A DNA stretch of 39,797 nt. Source: Acidimicrobiia bacterium (GTDB taxonomy: Bacteria > Actinomycetota > Acidimicrobiia > Acidimicrobiales > Aldehydirespiratoraceae). The position numbers were made by a program, and so were the translations under genes. The notes beneath the pieces are model-generated. The model did not search any database, was not told the DNA's origin, and was given only the letters and a program-made list of their open reading frames with translations. Shown one piece after another: positions 1-5,527 of this stretch (the stretch's first letter is position 1; each line of letters begins with the position of its first letter). The stretch is from NCBI GenBank assembly GCA_003231645.1, contig QIIW01000055.1, positions 1 to 39,797 on the forward strand, given 5' to 3'.

Positions 1-687
1 CCACCAGCAGCGACTGCGCCCGCGCCGACAACAACGGCGACACCACCACCGACCTTGGCCCCGGGCGTGAAAGCAGCGGTAGATCAGATGCGGGCCGAAG
101 CCGACCGTAACGCTGCGGCGGGCAAGAACGAGGCGGCCCGCCAGCTGAGGGCCGATGCCGACTCGCTCGAACAGCGGGCACTGTCCGGCACCCTGAAGAC
201 GCCCTCGGCGGCGGAAATACTCGCTCTGCTCGACGCCGGCCGGGCCACAGCCCAATCACCGCGGTTCGATCCAGAGGGTCGGGAGTTGTGCGAGGGACCA
301 CTTGTCCCGAACGAGATTGCGCTCACCGGCTGGTGTTACATCTACCCGGATGAGGCGCGCGGAGTTGCCGACATCATCGCCGTGGGTCCATCGGAGGTAA
401 TGGTCATAGGGATCGGCAGCCCGCCGTCGCCGGCGTTGGATGCTGCCATGGCCAAGGGTCTCGACATGGTCCTGTCCGACCCGTCCAGGGCAAAGGAGGC
501 GGTGGCGCTCGTCGATGCGGCACGTGCCGCCGGCCCGAACGCCGGTGGCATGCGCAGGCGTATTGTCGCCAGATTCGACCCGGCGATCGACGTAGCTTCC
601 GCCACCATCTCCACTCATCGTCAAGGCGACGGGTACGTGCTTGTCGTTGACGACCGCAGCATCGACATATCTCCGACTTGGCCATGA
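1..687 (+). CDS. C-terminal part of an uncharacterised protein with Pro/Thr/Ala-rich linker
   Basis: The frame is open to the left edge, so the true start lies outside the window; the TTG at 55 is only the first possible start inside it. The first 18 visible codons encode a Pro/Ala/Thr-rich stretch typical of an extracytoplasmic linker. An Ala/Arg/Glu-rich, probably helical segment follows (about window residues 22-65), then a roughly 150-residue domain I do not recognise, with two Cys residues about 14 apart (in LCEGP and GWCYIYP). The linker suggests an exported or membrane-anchored protein whose signal lies upstream. It ends at TGA 685-687. The function is unknown. Confidence 0.6.
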   Translation, partial: PPAATAPAPTTTATPPPTLAPGVKAAVDQMRAEADRNAAAGKNEAARQLRADADSLEQRALSGTLKTPSAAEILALLDAGRATAQSPRFDPEGRELCEGPLVPNEIALTGWCYIYPDEARGVADIIAVGPSEVMVIGIGSPPSPALDAAMAKGLDMVLSDPSRAKEAVALVDAARAAGPNAGGMRRRIVARFDPAIDVASATISTHRQGDGYVLVVDDRSIDISPTWP

Positions 688-764
688 CAGTGTCCCCTCT
701 CTCCTGAGCCAAGCTCCGGAGATTGTGAGCCGGCGCGTCATCGTGGGGTGAGGGGCGGCTGGGG

Positions 765-779
765 GTCCCCGGTGGGGAC
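765..779 (+). terminator. possible hairpin terminator after the first gene
   Basis: GTCCCC (765-770) and GGGGAC (774-779) form a perfect 6-bp stem with a GGT loop, about 80 bases after the stop of the first gene. There is no T-tract, so it is at best an L-shaped (hairpin-only) terminator of the kind often seen in high-GC actinobacteria. Confidence 0.25.
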
Positions 780-885
780 AGGAGGCCCCGTCGGAATCGG
801 TGATTGCCACACCGCCGATTCGGAGGCGAGGCCTCGATGGTTCCTGACATTGTGCGGGTGCGGCAATTGCGACGAACGCCACCTC

Positions 886-915
886 GAAACCCACCGCGAG
901 GAAACCCACCGCGAG
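886..915. repeat. perfect 15-bp tandem duplication
   Basis: GAAACCCACCGCGAG occurs twice back to back (886-900 and 901-915) with no mismatch. CCTCGAAAC on the left and GTTTCGGAGG on the right are near-complementary, so the unit lies inside an imperfect inverted repeat. It sits downstream of the phosphatase remnant on the minus strand. Confidence 0.8.
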
Positions 916-959
916 TTTCGGAGGCGGCCTGCCGGCGCGACCTTTCCCGTGGCCGGCCC

Positions 960-1286
960 TCAGACCGGATGAAGACCTTCGAGGATCACGACCCCCAGAC
1001 GCTCGAGTCGATCGGCGGTGTCACGGTTGAAACGCCGATGACGCCCGTGGGGATCGTCGATCTCGTCGGGCCCGGTTCCCAACAGGTCGGAGCGGACGCG
1101 GCCGGCCGCCACCCGATCGATGATCGACCTCGGGTCGTCGCCGCGCTCCGGCGACGGTTCGAGATGTCCGAGCGCGGCGGCGAAACCCCCGACCGTGTGG
1201 ATTCGCGGGGCAGCATCGGGATGGGCGAGAACGAGTTCACGTGCGTGGGAACGCTCCATGGTGAGCACCAGATCGGAACGCTCCAC
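960..1286 (-). pseudogene. N-terminally truncated low-molecular-weight protein tyrosine phosphatase remnant
   Basis: The 108-residue frame matches the C-terminal half of the low-molecular-weight phosphatase/arsenate-reductase-like family. It carries the segment reading SDLVLTMERSHAREL, an IHTVGGFAAAL segment like the family's FTLREFARLL, and a DEIDDPHGR segment like the family's D-P-D/I-P-DP-x-GR. The N-terminal half with the catalytic CX5R loop (family consensus C-T-G-N-x-C-R-S-P) is missing. Upstream in the same frame lies SAGFLFDGEPV, which resembles the family's SAG-x-x-x-x-G-x-P segment, but about 35 residues that normally separate it from the ADLVLTM segment are absent. The frame is then closed by the stop codon of the carbonic-anhydrase-like gene. 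I read this as a decayed gene with internal and 5' deletions; a short non-catalytic protein from the GTG at 1286 cannot be excluded. Confidence 0.55.
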
Positions 1287-1358
1287 CGGCTCCCCGTCGA
1301 AGAGAAAACCGGCAGATATTGGCGCGGCAGACGGCCAGAATCCGGAGCGGATCAGAAG

Positions 1359-1883
1359 TCATCCTTGATCAATCCGGCGAAGATTGGCCCGGTAGTCGTG
1401 ACCTCGGGCCACGTAGGTCCGGGCGTTGTCATCGTTGTCGCCCTCGGCCAGAGCATCGGTACGGATCTTCGCCGGTACGCCCAGCGCCATGGCACATCTG
1501 GGTACTTCGACACCGCCGGGCACCAACGCCGCGCCGCCGACGAGTGCGTGCGACCTGATCACGGCGTCGTGCAGGACGATCGAACCCGACCCTATGAGGG
1601 CGTGGTCCTCGATGCGGCAGCCCTCGAGGTGGGCAAGATGACCGATGGTGCACCAGTCGCCGACGACCGTGGGGCACTCCTCGGTGCAGTGGATGACAGC
1701 GCCGTCCTGAACCGATGTGAACGCCCCGATACTGATCAGGTTCTCGTCTCCGCGGAGCACCGCGTTCGGCCACACGCTCGACTGTTCGCCGATCACGACG
1801 TTTCCGATGATCGTGGCCTCGGGGCTCACCCAGGCGGTGGGGTGTATCCGAGGAACCTGGTCGCCGAGCGCGTAGATCGCCAT
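1359..1883 (-). CDS. gamma-carbonic-anhydrase-like left-handed beta-helix protein
   Basis: The 174-residue protein has the hexapeptide-repeat pattern of the gamma carbonic anhydrase/YrdA/PaaY family (about residues 12-140), with a helical C-terminal tail. Family metal ligands are three His. His65 (VIHCTEE) and His82 (TIGHLAHLEGC) are present. At the expected third position, five residues after His82, there is Glu87 (LEGC instead of the usual LHGC), with an extra His85 nearby. Carbonic anhydrase activity is therefore uncertain. The ATG at 1883 follows the flavin reductase stop by 3 bases, indicating one transcript. Confidence is high for the fold and moderate for function. Confidence 0.85.
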   Translation of the reverse strand: MAIYALGDQVPRIHPTAWVSPEATIIGNVVIGEQSSVWPNAVLRGDENLISIGAFTSVQDGAVIHCTEECPTVVGDWCTIGHLAHLEGCRIEDHALIGSGSIVLHDAVIRSHALVGGAALVPGGVEVPRCAMALGVPAKIRTDALAEGDNDDNARTYVARGHDYRANLRRIDQG

Positions 1884-1886
1884 GGT

Positions 1887-2366
1887 TCAGAACTCCTCGT
1901 AGCGGCCGTAGCCGCCCTTGAAGAACAGCAGGGGGCCGTGGTCGGCATCGACATCGAGTTCCCGTACCAGTCCGACGACGATGTCGTGGTCGCCGCCGTC
2001 GTACACGGCGTGGATCTCGCAGTCGATCCAGGCGATCGCTCCATCAATCACGGGTGAGCCGGTCGACGCCGATCTCCACTCGATGCCGGCGTACTTGTCG
2101 AGATCCTGGCCGGCGAACACGCCGCACAGATCCAACTGGTGATGACCGAGGATGTTCACACAAAAACTCCCGCTGTTCCTGATTCGCTGCCAGGTGGACG
2201 ATGTCCTGGCCGGGCAGAACATGACCAGTGGCGGGTCGAGCGAGACACTCGAGAACGACCCGACGGCCATGCCGACCGGTCCGGCGTCATCGACCGCCGA
2301 GACCACCGCGACGCCGGTCGGGAAGTGGCCGAGCACGCGCCTGAACTCGTTGCCGTCGATGGTCAT
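1887..2366 (-). CDS. flavin reductase-like FMN-binding protein
   Basis: The 159-residue protein is typical in length and sequence of the flavin reductase domain family (FMN-binding split barrel; HpaC/DIM6-like). It opens with FRRVLGHFPTGVAVVSA and continues with PVGMAVGSFSSVSLDPPLVMF and a central SGSFCVNIL segment. Such proteins reduce FMN or FAD with NAD(P)H, usually to feed reduced flavin to a separate monooxygenase. No monooxygenase is adjacent; the nearest candidate flavin user is the LLM-class enzyme at 22749, which may use F420 instead. The gene lies 69 bases after the MBL-fold hydrolase and 3 bases before the carbonic-anhydrase-like gene, all on the minus strand. A GA-rich Shine-Dalgarno-like stretch precedes the ATG. 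Confidence 0.85.
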   Translation of the reverse strand: MTIDGNEFRRVLGHFPTGVAVVSAVDDAGPVGMAVGSFSSVSLDPPLVMFCPARTSSTWQRIRNSGSFCVNILGHHQLDLCGVFAGQDLDKYAGIEWRSASTGSPVIDGAIAWIDCEIHAVYDGGDHDIVVGLVRELDVDADHGPLLFFKGGYGRYEEF

Positions 2367-2435
2367 CGTCCTGGTCCCCCTCTGCTCGCGGGCCGTACGG
2401 TATCGGACCGACCGAGAGGTACGGAACGGCCGGCG

Positions 2436-3305
2436 TCAGATCCCGGGACTGACCACCAGCTTCATCCCCTCGGCCGCGGTGAGCACCGATTCGATTCCCC
2501 GGGAGTGGGCCCGGTCGGTGATATCGGAACGCATCCGGTCGAGCATGTCGTCATCGTGGGCCGGGTCGTGGTGAAACAGGACGAGTGTGCGGGCCCGACT
2601 CTGAGCCGCCACCTCGACCGCATAGTCGATGGTGCAATGCCCCCAGTCGGACCTCGGGCCGAACTCGGCGGGCACGAACTGGGCGTCGTGTATCAGCACG
2701 TCGACATCGGCGCACAGATCGAGCACCGCCGGGTCGACGTGAGAAGGATCGTCGACCGGCTCCTGGTGATCGGGTACGTAGGCGACCGACACCCCGCCGA
2801 GACCGACGCGGTAGCCGTAGGTGAGCCCGGTGTGGGGCACCACGGCCGATCTGACCGTGGCCTCACCGATCGTGAACTCGGTGCCGTCGTCGTCGTGGAA
2901 CTCGATGGTCGAGGCAAGATCGTCGAAATGGATCGGAAAGAACGGCGGAGCCATGAAGCGGTCGAACGCCGCACCCATCGTCTCGTCGATGTGTCCGGGC
3001 CCGTAGATGTGCATGGTGGTGTCGGGGCGATGAAGCGGAAGGAAGAACGGCACTCCCTGGATGTGGTCCCAGTGCATGTGGCTCACGAGGGCGTGAATCT
3101 CGAGATTGGATTCGTCGGCGAGGTCGCAGCCCCACAGCCGCAACCCGGTGCCGAGATCGAAGACGATCGGCACGTGCCCGGCGCTGTGGAGCGAGACACA
3201 GCTCGTGTTGCCGCCGTATCGGAACAGGGCGGGACTACTGCACGGGGTGGAACCACGAACGCCGTGAAACGACAAGAAAACGGGCTCTCGTGGTGTTTCC
3301 CCCAT
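2436..3305 (-). CDS. MBL-fold metal-dependent hydrolase (PhnP/RNase Z-like)
   Basis: The 289-residue protein has the metallo-beta-lactamase signature HxHxDH at His76-His81 (SHMHWDH). Its N-terminus is of the type GVRGSTP...RYGGNTSC, found in the PhnP/RNase Z-like branch that hydrolyses phosphodiesters. Further metal-ligand candidates are the PHTGLTYGYR region, the IHDAQF region with Asp, and the LVLFHHDP region near the C-terminus. The frame is open a further 157 codons upstream, but that extension overlaps the divergent gene at 3447 and is not family-like. I therefore chose the ATG at 3305, directly before GETPREP. It is the first gene of a minus-strand cluster with the flavin reductase. The substrate is unknown. 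Confidence 0.85.
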   Translation of the reverse strand: MGETPREPVFLSFHGVRGSTPCSSPALFRYGGNTSCVSLHSAGHVPIVFDLGTGLRLWGCDLADESNLEIHALVSHMHWDHIQGVPFFLPLHRPDTTMHIYGPGHIDETMGAAFDRFMAPPFFPIHFDDLASTIEFHDDDGTEFTIGEATVRSAVVPHTGLTYGYRVGLGGVSVAYVPDHQEPVDDPSHVDPAVLDLCADVDVLIHDAQFVPAEFGPRSDWGHCTIDYAVEVAAQSRARTLVLFHHDPAHDDDMLDRMRSDITDRAHSRGIESVLTAAEGMKLVVSPGI

Positions 3306-3348
3306 GGCCGGCGAAGATACCGCGCCGTCGGTCGGTCGTCGATAGCAC

Positions 3349-3397
3349 TGTGACCGATATCTCACACCGATCACCGACGACCCGTACTGTGACACAG
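3349..3397. promoter_or_regulatory. inverted repeats in the divergent promoter region before the selenoprotein operon
   Basis: The 141-base region between the divergent MBL hydrolase and thioredoxin-like genes contains the octamer ACTGTGAC twice (3347-3354 and 3386-3393, 39 bases apart). The second copy is part of a perfect 11-base palindrome, CTGTG-A-CACAG (3387-3397), 50 bases before the start at 3447. The first copy is half of TGTGA-N8-TCACA (3349-3366). Repeated half-sites suggest binding by a dimeric regulator such as a CRP/FNR- or GntR-type protein. The spacer is 8, not the usual 6 of CRP sites, so the factor is unknown. Confidence 0.35.
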
Positions 3398-3446
3398 GCC
3401 GGATCGGCGTTCCGCGTCGCCCCTCGCGCTGTGGAAGAGTGGGGGC

Positions 3447-4910
3447 ATGCCCGACGCGCAATCCCCCGCGACCACCGCTCCCGCGCTTCCCGATGGCTTG
3501 GTGGCCGTGGTCAAGCGTGACTGCGCCACCTGTGTTCTCATCGCTCCGGTACTGGCCGATCTCGCCGACCGGGCCGGGCTCACCGTCGTCACCCAGGACG
3601 ACCCGGAGTTTCCCGCCACCGCCGATTGGGTCATGCACGACTCCGACCTCGCGATCTCCTGGCACCATGACATCGAGACCGTACCGACCGTGTTGTCGGT
3701 GACCGACGGTCGCCCCACCGACAGGATCGTGGGCTGGAACCGCAGCGAGTGGGAATCGTTCACCGGCACCGACCACCTCGGCCCCGGGCTACCCGATTGG
3801 CGGCCCGGGTGCGGCTCACTCAGTGTCGACCCCACCCTCACCGACGAACTCGCCGTGAGGTTCTCCGGATCGGTCTTGAAGAGTCGACGGGTCGAGATCG
3901 CCTCTCTCGAGGACGACTGGGACGCGATGCACGATCGCGGCTGGAGCGACGGCATGCCGCTCGTTCCTCCCACCGAGGCCCGCGTCCTGCGGATGCTGGA
4001 GGGCACGACCCGCCCAGCCGACGATCTCGTGGCCGTGGTGCCACCGGACCTCGTCGAGTGCACGGTCGAGAAGGTCGCGGTCAACGCGGTGATGGCCGGC
4101 TGCCGACCCGAATACCTCCCGGTGGTGATCGCGGCCCTCGAAGCAGCATGCACCGACGAATTCAACATGCACGGCCTGCTCGCCACCACCATGCCGGTCG
4201 GTCCGGTGCTGATCGTCAACGGGCCGATTCGCGAACGCATCGCAATGAACTCCGGCATCAACGTCCTCGGGCCGGGCAACCGCGCCAACAGCACCATCGG
4301 GCGGGCGCTGCAACTCGTCATCCGCAATGTCGGCGGCGGACGGCCCGGTGGTGTCGACCGTGCCACCCACGGCAGCCCGGCCAAGTACGGCTTGTGCTTC
4401 CCCGAGGACGAAGAAGGATCTCCGTGGGATTCGCTGGCCGAGAGCCGCGGCTTCGTCGACGGGCAGTCGACGGTGACCCTGTTTCCCGGTGAGAGCCCCC
4501 GCATCCTCGTCGACCAGATGTCGCGCCGGCCCGAATCGCTCACCAGACACCTCGCCCTCGCGCTGAGAGCCAACATCAGTCCCAAGTTGGCCATGATGTT
4601 CGACTCCATGCTGGTGCTCTCACCGGAGCACATGTCGCGATACCGCGACGCCGGCTGGGACCGCGCCCGATTCCTCGATGAGATCGGCGATCTGCTGACG
4701 CTCCCGGGCGAAGAGTTGATACGCGGCGCCGGGGGCATCGAAGAGGGGATCCCGGCCGCGCTGGCCGATGGCCCCATACCCAAATTCAGACCCGGAGGCC
4801 TGCTCGTCGTCCACGCCGGAGGCGGGGCCGGGCTATTCTCGTCGATAATCGCCGGATGGGTGAACGGTTCCATGGGCACCGACCCGGTTACCAGGGAGAT
4901 CACGCCATGA
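3447..4910 (+). CDS. thioredoxin-like protein with large uncharacterised C-terminal domain, partner of the UGSC selenoprotein
   Basis: The 487-residue protein has two parts. Residues about 18-115 form a thioredoxin-like domain: a CxxC motif (Cys26-Ala-Thr-Cys29) at the start of a helix and a typical cis-Pro element VPTVLS (Pro80). Residues about 150-480 form a larger domain of no known activity. It carries conserved-looking segments WSDGMPLVPPTEARV, VECTVEKVAVNAVMAGC, DEFNMHGLLATTMPVGPV, FPEDEEGSPW and RPGGLLVVHAGGGAGLFS. From memory, homologues of this domain occur next to UGSC-family proteins, and that is the arrangement here: the stop overlaps the next start (ATGA, 4907-4910). I infer that it reduces, or loads substrate for, the selenoprotein. 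A GA/G-rich Shine-Dalgarno stretch lies just before ATG 3447. No signal peptide is visible, so it is probably cytoplasmic. Confidence 0.75.
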   Translation: MPDAQSPATTAPALPDGLVAVVKRDCATCVLIAPVLADLADRAGLTVVTQDDPEFPATADWVMHDSDLAISWHHDIETVPTVLSVTDGRPTDRIVGWNRSEWESFTGTDHLGPGLPDWRPGCGSLSVDPTLTDELAVRFSGSVLKSRRVEIASLEDDWDAMHDRGWSDGMPLVPPTEARVLRMLEGTTRPADDLVAVVPPDLVECTVEKVAVNAVMAGCRPEYLPVVIAALEAACTDEFNMHGLLATTMPVGPVLIVNGPIRERIAMNSGINVLGPGNRANSTIGRALQLVIRNVGGGRPGGVDRATHGSPAKYGLCFPEDEEGSPWDSLAESRGFVDGQSTVTLFPGESPRILVDQMSRRPESLTRHLALALRANISPKLAMMFDSMLVLSPEHMSRYRDAGWDRARFLDEIGDLLTLPGEELIRGAGGIEEGIPAALADGPIPKFRPGGLLVVHAGGGAGLFSSIIAGWVNGSMGTDPVTREITP

Positions 4911-5425
4911 CAACGGTCCTCGATCCAACCGGAGAACTCACGCCCCAAGTTCGCGAGCGGGTGCCGCGGCCCGAGTCTCTTCGGGGTCTCACCGTGGGGC
5001 TGCTCGACATCTCCAAGCCGCGGGGCGACGTGTTTCTCAATCGGGTCGAGGCCAAGCTTCTCGATCTCGGCGCCAACGTCAACCGTTACCGCAAGCCCAC
5101 GTTCGCCAAGCCGGCGCCGGTCGACCTGCGTCACGAGATCGCAACTCAGTGCGACGCGGTGATCGAGGCCCTGGCCGATTGAGGTTCGTGTACGACGTGC
5201 AGTGTGCACGACATCAACGATCTGGAACGTAGGGGCATACCGGGGGTCTTCGCGGCCACGGTGCAGTTCCGCGACGCCGCCGAGGCCCAGAGCACCACTC
5301 TGGGCCTCGATGTGGCCAGAGTCCTCACCCCCCACCCGATCCAGGACCGCACCGACGAGGAGATGGTCGCCATCGCCGACCAGGCGATCGACGGGCTGAT
5401 TGGTGCTCTGACCGGCCCATCCTGA
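4907..5425 (+). CDS. UGSC-family selenoprotein, in-frame TGA read as selenocysteine
   Basis: The 172-residue product requires TGA 5180-5182 to encode Sec92. Codons before it end ...CDAVIEALAD and codons after it give Gly-Ser-Cys-Thr-Thr-Cys-Ser-Val-His-Asp, so the motif is UGSCTTC. The frame then stays open for another 80 codons to TGA 5423-5425. The family is named for this motif; many members have Cys instead of Sec. Both halves look like one protein: the N-terminal GLLDISKPRGDVFL...LLDLGANV segment and the C-terminal HDINDLERRGIPGVFAATV segment. The ATG overlaps the previous stop by 4 bases and has an AGGGAG Shine-Dalgarno 9 bases upstream. Sec92, Cys95 and Cys98 are candidate redox residues. 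A hairpin with bSECIS geometry follows the TGA. The biochemical reaction is unknown. Standard annotation would give a 91-residue protein plus a spurious downstream ORF. Confidence 0.88.
5180..5210 (+). promoter_or_regulatory. bacterial SECIS-like hairpin of the UGSC gene
   Basis: Right after TGA 5180-5182, CGTGCA (5196-5201) pairs perfectly with TGCACG (5205-5210) around a GTG loop (or a 5-base AGTGT loop if the last pair opens). The first loop G (5202) is 20 bases after the TGA, inside the 16-37-base window usual for SelB-read bacterial SECIS elements. The hairpin lies within the coding frame, as required in bacteria. Confidence 0.7.
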
Positions 5426-5527
5426 TGGGTCGTCGGGATCAATTGCGTCAAGCAGTCGTGCCCACCTGTCCGTAGAGACCGCATACCCCGACCGCCGGGT
5501 CCTAGGTCAACGCACAGCCGGAGCACA

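Larger units (their letters stand above)
688..959. other. intergenic region without a convincing gene
   Basis: This 272-base gap between convergent genes has no ORF resembling a known family. It holds an 8-base palindrome (CTCCGGAG, 714-721), a 6-bp hairpin (765-779) and a perfect tandem 15-bp duplication (886-915). The plus frame of the preceding gene stays open after its TGA as far as 972, but the translation is low-complexity and looks accidental. Confidence 0.6.

Noticed and set aside
685..972. TGA at 685 as a third selenocysteine codon, since the frame stays open to 972
   Set aside because: The downstream translation is Arg/Glu-rich, contains the tandem duplication, shows no family likeness and has no SECIS-like hairpin at the right distance.
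960..1883. Read-through fusion of the carbonic-anhydrase-like protein with the phosphatase remnant (same frame)
   Set aside because: The carbonic-anhydrase-like protein ends at a natural family C-terminus, no SECIS-type hairpin was seen, and the remnant lacks its catalytic half.
804..2057. 417-codon plus-strand frame across the carbonic-anhydrase-like and flavin reductase genes
   Set aside because: It is low-complexity and matches no family, while the minus strand there encodes two clear families in tight operon spacing.
3349..3366. CRP/FNR-type site TGTGA-N8-TCACA
   Set aside because: The spacer is 8 instead of 6, so I list it only as an inverted repeat and do not name the regulator.
3371..5335. 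654-codon open frame on the minus strand opposite the selenoprotein operon
   Set aside because: It is a Ser/Arg/Pro-rich shadow of the plus-strand genes without any domain. The plus-strand frames have clear family motifs.
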